Below, one piece after another: positions 24,401 through 36,600 of a stretch of DNA of 64,000 bases; positions within the stretch are counted from its first letter, which is position 1; the number at the start of each line of letters is the position of its first letter. The stretch covers positions 1,454,501 to 1,518,500 of the forward strand of contig JAYJMM010000032.1 of assembly GCA_037349105.1 (NCBI GenBank), read 5' to 3'. Below the pieces are notes generated by a model, which saw only the letters and a list, made by a program, of their open reading frames with translations, was not told the DNA's origin and did no database searches. The stretch is from Limnomonas spitsbergensis. Its lineage: Eukaryota; Chlorophyta; Chlorophyceae; Chlamydomonadales. The translations under genes and the position numbers were made by a program.

Positions 24401-25966
24401 CAGCTGGGATGGCGGCACCAGTAGGGAGGGGTTGGCGTGAGGCAGGGCACTCGCAGGGGGGGTGCAGGCGGTTTGAACGCATGAGTCTCAGGGGGGTGCG
24501 CTGCCCCACCCCGGGACTGGGCTACGCGTCTGTGCGCAGCCCCACCTTGCACTCCTCTGTGGGCAAGGAGGGGCTGGCGAACTGCTAGGGGGCTGGGAGG
24601 GATGTACCCTGCAGGGTCTGGCAAGCTCCAGGGCGGCATGCGGCCGCCTTCATGCAGACCTGTTGTTACCTCCCCTAGAATAGGCCTCTGAATGAGCATA
24701 GGGAGCGCAGGGCGCACGCAGCCGTTCATGGCCAGGGCTGCTGACTAGCAGCAAGTACCCCAAGAGCACAGGCTGGAGGCCAGGCAGCATGCCTTGCCGC
24801 GCCAGGGCAGGGGGGCGCACATAATGGCTGGGGCTCGGGGAGCACATGGGTCAACCATGCGTTTCCCATGCTCCCCATGCGGGGCAGGGCAGGGCAGGGC
24901 AAGGGGAAAATGTTGCCATGACTTGAGCCTTGCCCCCTGCCAAGGCAATGCCAGGCATGTCTCCAGTGAGGGGGCACATGCGATCATGCCAGAATAAAAG
25001 AGTGAGGCTCAGGGAGACATGGCGCACAAATAAATAAGGGAGAAAAAGAAGGGAGAAAAAACCCAAAAGGATGGCGATTGGGTTTGGGCTCTTTCAGCCC
25101 ATGCGGGGGAACGTAGAAAGCAGGATGCAACTCTCCCAGTGAGTCGCAGCGTGGGGGGGCGGTTCTCCCCAAAAACACCACGGCCAGCCACACGGGATGC
25201 ACCATAAATGGCAGGACGAAGTCGCACACATGAACATGCATGACATGGCATGGCCAGGAGCAGCGTGGGAACCATAGGTGTGCTGCCCCACCCCGCGCCT
25301 GTCAGCTACACTATGGCCTCTAACCGGAGGCTCCAGATGTGACCAGGCATGGAATCATGGATGCTAGTGGAGGACACATGCAGGACTTTTCCTTGGGCCT
25401 CCGTGTCCGCACCTTGGGTCAGTATTGCTTCCACTAGCGCCACTCTCTCGTTGTCATCGGCGTCAGGGTCCAACAGGCCGCCGATGATACTCGCCCGTTG
25501 AGCCTCGTTGCCCAAGGTCGTCACAAAGGCCAGGGCACCATTGCATTGGTCATCGGTGATCTTGCCCCCCTTGCGCAGCTCTCGCAGTACAGGTTTCCAC
25601 TTCTCGGCCATGGTTAAGCGCAGATATTTCGAGGTCGCCTGTGGAAAAAAAGAGCAAGATTCGAATACACCATAATGGCAGCATTCAATGATTGGCATGC
25701 TCCTGACTGATCATGATTTGTGGCCTGCAAGTAAGGGCATAGGCGCATCGACAGTGGCCATGGCACACAGTGGTGGAGATGGTATGAGCCATGCAGCTGC
25801 CAGATTCTTAACCAGCCCACCTGGGAGGGGCCACTCAGTTCAAGATCCAAGCCGCTAGGTGAGCTAAGGCGACTCGCTGCTCCTAATCTATCCCTCAAAA
25901 CCATCTCACCTTACTGTTTACCGGACTCAGCTGCCAGAACCTCCCGAAAAGGGCTTCATCAAAGTC
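21490..25966 (-). CDS. SAM-like/membrane protein gene, copy 2 (complete 3' end)
   Basis: Nine minus-strand exons join with matching phases: 25966-25910, 25638-25413, 23488-23460, 23341-23098, 22846-22811, 22447-22397, 22326-22280, 22145-21873 and 21807-21490 (stop at 21,490). All introns are GT-AG. The first two encode charged helical protein (DFDEALFGRFWQLSP; later GGKITDDQCNGALAF). Exon 23341-23098 encodes the SAM-like helical segment. Exon 22145-21873 holds two or more membrane helices, and the last exon holds another (VLALLSLFPLLILIWQLIVI). About 106 C-terminal codons are absent from copy 1. The 1.9-kb intron after 25,413 contains dispersed repeats. The protein is probably an integral membrane protein with a cytosolic interaction domain; its function is unknown. 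The assignment of the two 25-kb exons to this gene rests on phase and strand only. Confidence 0.5.
21888..22061. repeat. 87-bp in-frame tandem duplication inside an exon
   Basis: 'Gcagaaatgcgccacatg' occurs at 21,888 and 21,975. The 29-codon duplication adds a second VVIFRVLKKNWWKSKW block. Each repeat contains an internal GGAAAA|GTAAGT that could act as a donor. The same duplication is present in copy 1 (8,361-8,534). Confidence 0.9.
21923..23647. repeat. Segmental duplicate of 8,360-10,085
   Basis: About 1.72 kb matches 8,360-10,085 at an offset of 13,563-13,564 bp with very few differences, introns included. The left break in copy 1 is the satellite. The right break in copy 2 is a dispersed repeat that begins right after the shared 'ggttaaaag'. 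Confidence 0.95.
23648..25350. repeat. Dispersed repeat family, long copy
   Basis: The start matches 37,920-38,010 ('gtggggcaaaaagggcagcc', 'cggcaacctagggggcc'). About 24,495-24,670 matches 30,146-30,320 ('gtgcgctgccccac', 'gtctgtgcgca', 'gcaaggaggggytgg', 'cggcatgc.gccgccttc'). The right end has the 'gctacactatggcctc' and 'gtgaccaggcatg' blocks. No protein is recognised, so it is probably a non-autonomous element or several nested ones. Confidence 0.7.
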
Positions 25967-25999
25967 CTGCATGAAAGCAAAGGAATGAGCTCCCAATCC

Positions 26000-27235
26000 C
26001 TTTTCTTAGCAGCGACGATTCCCTTCGAGACGGGACTCCCCCCGAAAGCCGTTAAGTGAAGGCAAAGCGAGTTGGTCGACGTAAACTACAAGATTATTGT
26101 ATTCCGCTACCGGTACTCCTATTCCTCACTGCTTCTATCTCACCTGGACGACCCCAGCAACCAGCTAACAGAAGATTCTTCTAAAGCCCCGCATAAAAGC
26201 AAGGAATCGTTTTTTTGACCCCCACTATAATGTTATCTCGGAAGTAGTCGACGGGACCTTATCGATCCAGGATGCGACCCACCTCAGAGGAGTCCAGGCA
26301 TAAACTGAGAGGCTGGCTGCAAGAGTGTAAGAAGAAAACCCACTCAAATAAAAACCAAGGAGAGATGGAACAAACGAATCCACGAATGAGAGTTCTCACC
26401 AGGCCCCCTGGTTCTCACATTTGTTTGTTCTACAACGACAAGGTGTGGAGATGGCCACACTTTTTGATTTCGTGTGTCCACCTTTTGGATCTTACGGGTA
26501 TGCCAGTATGCCTGGGCTGCACCCAGTGCATTCCTTGAAAGCCACGTGTTTTTGTGTCCTGGCTCTCTACATGGGATTCAAGTTCAAGTGAGCCAGGGCT
26601 GCTTTGCCATGCGGAGACCACTAAACTAATGTTGCCGCTCCAAAGGTGTGTCAAGGGGGCATGGGGTCCTTCTGGGTCTAATGGGAGTGGAGCATGGCAT
26701 GTTTCTGTACCATATCACATGCACCATACGGCGTGCGCTTCTTTCCATGAGGTCTTTGCCGGTGCATGCCATTGTCAAATGTATAAAAGGGCACATGGCA
26801 TGGGGAATCAGATCCGAGTGAACCTGCATGGCGAATGCTGCCTCGGTGGTTCTGGCCTGGTGGCGCTTCCCTCAGGCCTTGCTGAAAGCTGTGCATGAAT
26901 TATTCTTCTACTTGGTGTTGTCCTTCTTTGTGGTGCATGACTGTGGCTCGGGGCTGCAGTGCTGTCTTTCAATCAGAGCTTCCAATGGACCTTCCTGCCT
27001 AGTTGATTTTCAACCTTCCTGGGCAGCGATTATTGGTGTCCGAGCACCTGCTGAATATTTTATACTGGCTCCCGGTGTGTGTATGCATTTCTTGTGGCAG
27101 CCATCTATGGCCTCCCCCCTTCATGCAAGATGTCAATTATCCGTCACGTTCACGAGGCCGCCGGTAGGCCCCGACAGCGTTGGAACGCCTCACTCCAAAG
27201 CTACTACTAAATTTTTGCAACACCTTGCCATTTCC
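26000..27235. other. Intergenic stretch, no convincing gene
   Basis: A degraded echo of exon 25966-25910 may lie at about 26,150-26,215 ('gcataaaagcaaggaatcg' against 'gcatgaaagcaaaggaatg'). Otherwise only short open frames of poor composition. Confidence 0.3.
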
Positions 27236-27239
27236 AGCG

Positions 27240-27700
27240 GAGACTGCATGCACACACCGCTCGATGGTGCTCCGCACAAAGAACCCCCCGTCCCATGCAT
27301 GGCATGCATACACCCATCCATTGCCCCAGTCCACACCACATGCTGACACCACCCCATGCAGAGCGGCGTGCACCCACCGCCCCTTGATAGACATGTATGC
27401 ACAGGCCACACCACGCAAGGTCACATACACGCACAACCCAATGAAACGCCACATGCACACACTGCCCCATCCATACAAGACCATATGCACACCGCCCCAT
27501 GCAACACGACATGCGCACACTACAGCTTGCAAGACATGCATGCACACGCCACCTAATGCAACCCAGCTTTCACGTACTGCCCCATGCAACGTTGCATTCA
27601 CACCCCACCCCTTGCATGGCATGCATGCACATGCCCCCCCATGCAACGCCACACGCACACACCGCGCCATGCAACGGTTTGCCATGTGCGGCCCTGACCC
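27240..27700. repeat. Degenerate minisatellite rich in CACAC and ATGCA
   Basis: Many imperfect copies (period about 35-40 bp) of 'caccgccccatgcaacgcca' and 'catgcacac'. Overlapping open frames on both strands come from the repeat. Confidence 0.8.
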
Positions 27701-27714
27701 ACACTTACGCGTCG

Positions 27715-27820
27715 AAGGCGGGTGCGCACATAGCCCCACTCCTAGACCACGCACCCGAACCGTCGCACTAAGGCGGGTGCGCACATAGCCCCACCCCTAG
27801 ACCACGCACCCGAACCGGCA
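27715..27820. repeat. 57-bp tandem duplication
   Basis: 'Aggcgggtgcgcacatagcc' occurs at about 27,716 and 27,773, each followed by 'ctagaccacgcacccgaacc'. Confidence 0.9.
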
Positions 27821-28179
27821 CCAATACCAACGCCAACCCTATGGCCCTTTTCCTTTATTAGTTCCTCCATGCTGCGAGCTGACAGGGAGTGATGCTTGTT
27901 AAAACAGTGCGTCCTGCCGACCCCCGCCCCTTGACGTAGGAGCGAATAAAAGCAAATGAGAGCATGACAACCCTAACGAAAACCGTGTGAAAGAGCGGGG
28001 TAAAAAATAGGGGTGTGAATATATCACAGCCGCTTCATTCAAGTGATTCAAGCCAGCCTTCAACCCTCAAGGTGAACGGTGTGCATGAGTGAAGACTGGA
28101 TGGGGGTGTTTTGTGAGGATATGTGGTGTAAGCACACATCACATAACTCATGTGCCTGGGCCATGCCCTTGCCCTGACT

Positions 28180-28320
28180 TGGGCTTCGGCTTCTGTCTTT
28201 GGTTTCTGACTTTTATCTTCGGCTTCTGTCTTCTGCCTCTGACATTTGACTTGGGCTATTGGCTTTGGGTTCTGGCTTCGGCTTCATGTTCTGACTTTTG
28301 GCTAGGGCTTACTTCCTTTA
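28180..28320. repeat. Low-complexity TTCTG/GGCTT tract
   Basis: Degenerate repetition of 'ggcttctgtctt' and 'ttctgactttt' with strong strand asymmetry. Confidence 0.8.
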
Positions 28321-28344
28321 TCAACCTTTTTCACAGCCATTTGT

Positions 28345-28905
28345 GTGCCCCTTAACTTTATTTCCCCTTGGGTTAGGGGAGACGGCGAGCATGTGGAGGA
28401 CGCGCTACATGCTTACTTCCAATGCCAAAGTGTGCAGATCCAGCTTAGAGAGCGGGGATGGGCAGGCCCCCCGAACGGTGCTAGTAATTTCCTGGAGCTG
28501 TACCAGGGCAGGTTAGGGTGGGATGCCCTGGCTTTTCTGACAGATGTGGTACACGATTATTCACGACAGCTTACTGTTCCAAACGTATTATTGTTGACAG
28601 CCACATGCCGTCGATGCATATTTGGAATTTTGATCGGTTTCTACTTTGACTCGTTGTTGAACGATGGGATATGGGCATACCGTGGCTTGCAAACTTCAGG
28701 CAATGCATTATTGCAGCGTCGCGACCGTGCATTTGGTGGCAAGACTCTCATTTTTACTGAAGCCAAATCGGAGTCTTCCTCGATGCTTCGCTTCCGTTTA
28801 AAGCTTACGTGCTTTGCTTCTTCCCTGCCCTCCAGTGAGCTTACCAGCCTACCTGTAAGCGTGCCTGCATCCAACTTGGTAAGTGACTTGCATGTCATGC
28901 TATAA
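28345..28905 (+). pseudogene. Possible non-LTR retrotransposon C-terminal relic
   Basis: A 186-codon plus-strand frame starts with GDGEHVEDALHAYFQCQSV. This pattern (acidic, His, then F.C) resembles the zinc-binding end of algal non-LTR reverse transcriptases. It is followed by WDALAFLTDVV. No reverse transcriptase core is present upstream. A strong donor-like TTG|GTAAGT lies at about 28,878. The opposite strand is also open from 28,898 to 28,641, so the coding strand is not certain. Confidence 0.25.
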
Positions 28906-29159
28906 CATGCTGAGCAAGTGGCAGTGATCTACTTCTGCCTGGCATTTTGTTTTAACATGCATACAGCAATGCTGTTTTATCATAACCAGCCTCCCGAGCT
29001 CCCTGAAACGTTACACATCGCTTGATGCAATTTGTATGAGGTCAAGATGTCCGCCTGCAAGTGAGGGCCCGGCAAATGCATAACATGCATGGTCTCTTGT
29101 TCTTGATCTATTTGGCATGAGTGAAATTATAATGTTTTGCTTAACAATTTGTGTACTCA

Positions 29160-29285
29160 CATGCTTCTCAAACCCTTTGCAGAAATCCACGAAAAATGGG
29201 GTCTTCAATTTAACCTCAGCCAAGGTAAGGAGACGCACTATTTCACCACCATCCCACTGTTGAGCACCTGAGCATGACGGCCACA
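29160..29285 (-). CDS. Unrecognised minus-strand exon candidate
   Basis: The open frame encodes EIVRLLTLAEVKLKTPFFVD and then FCKGFEKH, ending at a strong donor (AGCAT|GTGAGT). It has protein-like composition, but no acceptor can be fixed with confidence. It could belong upstream of the gene at 21.5-26 kb or to a separate broken gene. Confidence 0.3.
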
Positions 29286-29469
29286 AGCAACAGACACAAG
29301 CAATTGTTAGGATGGTCACAGTTAAGCCCTTCATCGATGGGCCTTTGGCGGCCGCGGGGAGGTATGCCAAAGATGGTCTAACTGTAGTCAGGAAGGATGG
29401 GGACCACAGCGGGAGGCCAGAGTGATAGCTGAAGTACATATGATGTGCATCTGACCCTCACATAAATAA

Positions 29470-30500
29470 AATAGAAGGCTACATGTCAGCTACACTTCAT
29501 CCCTTCACTCAGACTACCAGCCGGGGACCCAAAATGTGACCAGGCATGCCGCTTTGGCCTACGGCCAGGGGCACTCCACTGAAGAGCCCGCCTCCCCTAG
29601 CGTGGGACTCTGAATGAGCTTAGGCAACGCATGGTGCCCGATGCATGGCCACAGACATGTTGCAGGCGTGCACTCGTCCCTATGGGGTCGCCGGGATGAG
29701 GCAGGTGGGAGGGCGTTTCTTTAATTATGTTCAACTATTGGTCAGGTACGCTACAACCTCCGGTCGGAGATTCCATATGTGACCATGAATGTTGCATGGG
29801 GCCTCTGGCTGGAGGTAGTGTAGCTGGCCACAGCGGAAATCCATTGAAGGGCCCTTGGGTAGCTAGCATCTACCCCTTCCTTGCTCCACACCTGTCCCTA
29901 CCGCCAAACCCACCTTCCTTTGCTGGCCCTCCTGCCGCCGCCGCCGCTGCATGCAACAAGCACCAAACGATGTGTCAGGAAATGATCAAATCTAGAAAAG
30001 TGGGGCAACATACACATCATAGGCAACAGGCAATGCGCTCCAGGAGCATGGGGGGCTCAATAGAATTGCAGGGAGGGTGCGCCACGGCAGGGGAGGAGTG
30101 ATGGGGGCACAACATGGGAGAGGGCAACCATGGGGGGGACCACAGGTGCGCTGCCCCACTGCGAGGATTGGGCTACGGGTCTGTGCGCAACCTTACCGCG
30201 CACTCCTCCGCGGGCAAGGAGGGGTTGGAGAACTGCTAGGAGCTGAGAGGGATCTACCCTGCAGAGTCATGCAAGCTTTAAGGCGGCATGCAGCCGCCTT
30301 CCTGCATACTTGTTGTTGGCCACTACCTGGGAGGCGCATGGATGGGCCACAGTTCAGCTACCCTCGGCTACAATTCAGCTACCCTCCAGCATGCCCTATG
30401 CGCGCGGCCAGCCACACTGGATGGCACATGGCAGCACATGCATGGAGTTCATTTGTCCATGCTGGAGCTCTTGGAGTTCAAGACCAAGGTGCTTGAGGGG
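29470..30500. repeat. Dispersed repeat family, second long copy
   Basis: Contains the 'gtcagctacacttc', 'gtgaccaggcatg', 'gtgcgctgccccac', 'ggcatgcagccgccttc' and 'atggcagcacatgcatggag' blocks, in an order similar to 23.6-25.3 kb. It lies just beyond the stop of the nuclease-kinase gene. Confidence 0.7.
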
Positions 30501-30630
30501 GGAGAGGGGGGGGCGGAATGGTCAGGTAGCCATCGCATGCTTGTACAGCTCCAGCTCCAATCAAGGACTTGAATATCCACTTTGACCATCCACAAGATGC
30601 GGGGCAGGGCAATTATAGAGCGCACCTTGG

Positions 30631-33600
30631 CTAGGCGCACAAAAGCTGCCGTAGCCTTGCTGCCTCCCAGTCTTGTTGCTTGCTGCTTGCACCAACGAAC
30701 GATCGACCAAAGTCGATGATCATCACCCGCGGCACAGGCTCCATGGCGGTGCCGCCCACGCGCGACATGCTGCCCCCCTCGCCAGCCTCAAGGAGCAGCA
30801 AGTTGTCCAAGGTGATGTCCCCATGCATGACGCCGAGACGGTGCATGCAGGCGAGCGCAAGCTGGGCGGCCTTGGCAACCTTGTTGTCAATGTAGCTCAG
30901 CGACGACAAACACACGCCGCGCACCAAGCTGGTCGCCACAAAAGCCTGCTCGAGCCGCAGACGGCCGATGCCGAACAACTTTGGGATGCAGAATCCTTGC
31001 AGGGGGTGCAGGACCTGCGCTCATGCAAGACAGCAGCCATGCTCCATAAACATCTTCATGAAACCCGAAAGGTGTTAAAGTAGCCGCGTTTGGCCCAAGG
31101 GTTCGTCAAGAGCCATTGCTGAGCCTGGGCCTGCCGAGGGGGATGGTGGGTGCGGCCTGACAATCACTCAGGCTGTTACCTTGCCGCTTTTGTCTAGCTC
31201 AAAGGGCATTAAGTTAATGCTGGGTTCAGTCAGCAGGAATCAACACGATACCAAGCACACTTCTTCTTTAGGAGCTGGAGCTCAAATGCAGAGGGAGTCT
31301 TGTAAACCATGTTACTTGGTTAAAGTTTGCTTCCCCATCTTCCTCTTCACCATGGAGCCAGGTTATGTTGCAGAGGCACAGTCTTTGAACCCTGGGAGCT
31401 GGGGTTGGATTCGAAGGGAAGCATCACAACCTCAAACCCCGTTTCGTGATTCAAATGTAGCAGCACAGCCTCTTTCTCCGACACAACCTACGACCAGAGA
31501 CTTGCGCAACCCACCTGGTAGATATCTCCTGAACCTCATAAATCCTTAACCCTAAACCAGGGGTCTACAATGGGGTCTGGGAACTGACCGGTTTCGCCGG
31601 ACACTTTTCCCCCCCTCTCAGTTTTTTTCTTCGAGCCGGAGACATCTTATCTTTTTGTCCCGGTTTCCGAAAAAGTGTGAAAGTGTAAATTTTGTTCTCC
31701 GGCTTTTACAAACTGTACGATCTTCACGTGTCTTAAATTACAATTCCTAAAATAATATTGCACACACACATAACTACAGTATCTCCTCCTTGGTAAACAC
31801 AAAGTTGAAAGTTAATTTGTGTTCAATTATGCGCCCTATAATCCACACTCACACACAACCACACTATCACAGTTGCTGCTTGGCGCGAGCCAATTCAGCA
31901 TACCTAGCTAAAGGCAAATCGTCATCATCTGACTCTAAGGGCGCGGGATCTGCATCCTCTTCATCCTCCTCCGGAGGTTGCAGCGCATCCACCTCACCCT
32001 CCTCCTCAGCCAACTCCTCCTCGCCCTCAACACCCTCAGCCGAAGATGTGCCCACAAAGGGGACTTGAATGCCGCACACATCAAGGGCCAATTTGGCCAA
32101 AAGAACTGGAGGCTTGTCACCCAAGTGCATGGGCTGCTTGTTGGCCACCTCGACAACTGACATGATAAGCTCGTGATGAGCATCCTTGGCGTCGAAAGAA
32201 AAATGTTTCACCAACATTTTTACCCGCATGAGCGAGTCCACAATGACAACATCAAGACGGCTTCGCAGCCGTGTCTTGATGAGCTTGTGGATGCTGAAAC
32301 CACGCTCCACCTCAGCGGTGTGCACGACAAGGACAAAGTAGCAACTAACAAGCTTCACCATATGGGGGACCAAGTGGGCATACTTGACAATAATAAAGGC
32401 CCACGCCCCAGCCATCGTGGCCTTGCCGTACTGCTCTAGACGGTCAAACATGAAACACTTAACCAGCTCAAACTCAGCAAAGACCTCAGCTCTAATACCA
32501 GCACCCCGCTCTGGAAATTGTGATCCTTCAGTGACCACACCCGTATAAAAGTGGGAACATATGTTCTCAAAATCACTCAGACCCAATTCTGCCAACTCGC
32601 TAGTGGGCTGCGCAAGGCTGACGGCGGAAGACACACCATGGAAGGACTGAGGATCAAGCACTCGGAAACACAGCAGAAAATTGAGGGATGATGTGCTGAA
32701 TCGCTCATCGAGGCCAGTCAAGGCAGCGTTGGCGAAATCAGCACCGAAAACCTTCAGAGAAACAAAAGAGAAGGCCCCTCGGTGCAAAGAGATGGGCTCA
32801 GAGGAGAGATTACCAGATCTGAGCGAGTCATCCTCATCATTCACATCATCCAAAAAGGACTTCAGAGGGGTGGAAAGCTTGGGATCGAAAGAGGGGGAAG
32901 CGAACACCATAAGGTCCTTCTTGCCTCATCAACAGACTTTTTAACATCAATGCCCCTCAGAGAGTTGCTCTGAAAAGCCTTATTGAGCTTGTGGGCCTCC
33001 GGTCCCAAATCACCACAGCCAGAGAACATTCATACTTCCCCTTTTTTTCCGGCTTCGCCGGAACCCCCCTCTCGCTTTTCCCCGGCTTTTCTTTATTTTG
33101 TCCAATTCTGTCCGGGAACACGCCGTTTTGTAGACCCCTGCCCTACCCCCACCTGGGAGATATCTCCTGAACCTCATAAATCCTTAACCCTACACCCACA
33201 CCTGGTAGCAGTGATTCACATTTCATATTTAGGGATTAATTAAAATTTCGCCCAGGTGTGGAAAAGTGAAATTGAGTGGAAAAGTGTGAGGGCCGAGGTG
33301 AAGCCGAGGTGGGGGGGGTTGCGGGGGGGCTCGAGCCCCCCTGCCTGGGGGTCTGGGGGGGCCCCCCCGGTGGTAGTCCGGGGGCGAAGCCCCCGGTGCT
33401 CAGAAACACTGTTGAGAATAATCATCAGATTCTTCATTGAAAACTGCTCAATTTCATAACGTGTCTGAGATTCTGAGGATTCAAAAGTTAAGCTCAGAGC
33501 AAGACCTCAGTGCTTGCAAGCGCCGGTGTATGCTCTTCTGCTGCATCTTCCTCCCCCTCCATTGCTGCCGCTGGTCCTGCTGCCGCTGGTTCTGCCGCCG

Positions 33601-36600
33601 CTGGTTCTGCTGCTGTCGTTGGTCCCTCCTCTATTGCTGCTGCATGAGGCTGCCTTGCAGGCCGCCCAGGCTTCCTCCTTTCTACGTCTTGCATCCTTGT
33701 CGCTGTCTTGCGAGCATCCGAGCCGTTACCAGCAGCCGCAAATAGGCTCAAAATGCTGACCTGGGTCTTGGGTAGTGCTTGATGCGCGGCCAATTCGGCA
33801 AGCATCCGCCGATTCTCTGAGTCACTGTCGCTATCATTGTCATCTCCCATTGTAACTGCTGTTTTATGTAATGATTCGACGTGGAAAGAAAGAGGTCCTG
33901 ACGTTTGAAATATGATGTGTTCATACCCTGGTTCGAAAAGCGATGTGTTTCCCGCGTTTCCCCACGTTCCGGAGCCAAGCCTTCGGCCAGGCCAGGGGAA
34001 TTGACATTAAGCCTTGAGCGATGAGCGTGCCCAATTCGACGATTTCATTTATTTAGATTTCGCCCACATTATCGCCCCCAGCGATGCATCGCCAACAAGG
34101 TTTTCACTGCCTGGTAGGTATCTCCTGGACCTCCTTAACCCTAAACCCACCTGGTAAATATCTCCTTCGTGCAACGCCGCCAAGAAGGCGCCCCCCCGGG
34201 GCCGGCTGTACAGCAACTTGACAGCTGCATCACAGCCCCTGAAGGTGGAGAGCGCCACGACACAAGTGGAGCCTCCTGCCAGGATCTTCATGATGCGCAG
34301 CTCATCGTACCGCAACAGTGGCACGTCGTAGTTGCTTTGGGGCTTGCAGCTTAGGAGGGTGGTTGTAAACGGGAGACAAGGTGATTCCATGGTTGGTGGG
34401 TGGTTGGAGGGTGGTCGGAGGGTGGTTGCACACGGGAGACAAGGTGATTCCATGCAAGCTGAGAGACCAGGCAAAGGAAACAGGTGGAGCAAGATTGATC
34501 AGGGCTGCCCCTCCCACCCCAGTTTAGGGTTAAGGGTTAAGCTCGAAGGTCGAAACCCTCACCCCCAACACACTCCTGATCAGGGTTATGGTACAACCTC
34601 CCACACCCCAATATACACAACTGATCAATTCATTGTCTGACGTAGCATTGGTAGCAGAGTTGATAAAAGGGATAAGCTAGCAGAACACAGAGAACACACG
34701 TGGACAGCAGCTTGTCATATCAGGCAGGTTAAGCACCCAGTGGAACCAATATATGCATCTCACGCCCATCTCCAAGGAACAAGATACTTCCCCTATTTTC
34801 TGCACTCACCCGCACTCGCGATGGGCAGCCCCCCTCCCTGGCAGCTGGTAACCCTGGCTTGCTGGATCTTCCTCCCCCTCCTCCTCCTCATCCTCGGTTT
34901 CGTACATACGCCCGCCTTCCTCCCCCACCTCCGCCCCGAGGGTTGTGGCGGGTTCAGCGTGCCTGAGGCCAGCGCCAACCAGCCGCACCGCCTCATCTTG
35001 CTGCCACGCCCAGGCTGCCATCGCAGTGACAGCGTTCGGAGAACATGAGGCAGTGTTGTGGAGAATGGGCCGCGACAGCTGCAGGTGCTTAGGGCTGTTC
35101 AACGGCCGCCATACGAGCCACGTCACCGCATAACAGCTAATCCAGGCAAACTCCACGCAAGTGCACACCATGTAGGTGTACACCTGGTGCACAATGCGAC
35201 GGATGCTCCTCCACTCCTCCCTCTCATCCTTATCCGCTGGCTTCTCCTTCTGATACACCGAAAAGAGGTCCAGCGGCTGCCCGCTCTTTTGGACGAGCTT
35301 CCCGATGCGCTTCAGCTCGCCGGCTATGTAGTAGATTGGGCCCTGCCCCTGCTGCATTGGCATCGCTGAGCCTTCAGCTTCTCCTGCCCGCCCACTGTCT
35401 GAGCTGCGCGCTGCAGCCGTGGACGGACCAGCCTCCCCACCAGCTGCCTGGACAGGCCATTGCGAAGCACCCTCCCCGGATCCAGCAGCATCCCCATCGC
35501 CCCGCTTTCGTTTCAACCCGGACGTGGGCACAGCGGTGCTGTCACTCTTGAGGACATAGTCAGGTCGGACACAAGAGGATGATGTGAAGTGCTCCTGCTG
35601 CTCCTTCTGCTGCTCCTGCTGGACATCTCGACAAACTATATGCCGCTGCGTCGTTATGCGGTGTTGCTGCCCCTGCGGCTGGGTGGGCGAGCCAGTGGCG
35701 GCACTGCATGGCAAAGTTGCCGGCAGAATGCACTCTCGGTGCCAGTCTAGTCCCGGTGGCAGCATGCACCGCAGACGCTCCATGGCCTGATGCTCTATAG
35801 CATCAACGACTAAGGCCTCCTTTCCCATGATCCTCTGGATGTCACGCGGCCAAGGCTGACACCTACAGAGAAGTATGAACTTGTAGGTCAGAACACTAAG
35901 TTCATGTCTTTGTTCAGGGTTCAAAGGTACTGCATGGCCTTGGCCACACCTCATCATGGTCAAATGTACTGCATGTCTGCATGGCATGGACCACACCTCA
36001 TCATGGGTCAAAGGTGATACGGGGCCAAGGTCCGGCTTGTCAAGGGTCAAATATATACACCATGGGTCCTACCAAATCTAGGGCTTCAGCAGTGTGCACC
36101 ATGACCGGGCTGCACGCGAAGGCCCAATTGGGACCAAACTTGGACCGACATATAGCCGGTGAAACAAGCAGCATGGCTGGGCACAGCTAGGGCCTCAGGC
36201 AAGAGTGCAACTAAAATGCAGCTGAGATGTAGCTGAGTCACGAAAAAGAGACACGGAGCAGGGAATACACTGGGCTTCAGGATTCCCTGAAAGGGATCCA
36301 TGTCCAGGTCTAGGGCCAGTCTGGGGTCTACATTCCAATCTTCCGAGGCTTCAGAATCCCACAAAGCAGGATGCCATGCTAGAAAACGGCGTTGTGTTGT
36401 GCACAAATACCGTGATCATGAGGGCCAATCAACAGTGTTTCTTGTTGGCCTGCGTCCCTAGCACTGTATACGGACAAATTGGGGCATAGCGAATACAAGC
36501 AGTGGCCTGCCCACAACCAGCATATATGTGCACCACTCTCCATGCATGCCCTTGATACAGGAGGCTACCGGTGTGCAGTTACAACGTAGTTGAGCCATGC

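Noticed and set aside
26828..27346. A 172-codon plus-strand frame with hydrophobic stretches
   Set aside because: It has no splice context, runs into the minisatellite, and composition is not convincing.
27137..27788. Overlapping frames of over 200 codons on both strands
   Set aside because: They are low-complexity translations of the CACAC/ATGCA minisatellite, equally long on both strands.
31550..33148. Perfect 8-bp target duplication for the hAT element
   Set aside because: The flanks match at only six of eight positions and lie in a local repeat, so a precise duplication cannot be claimed.
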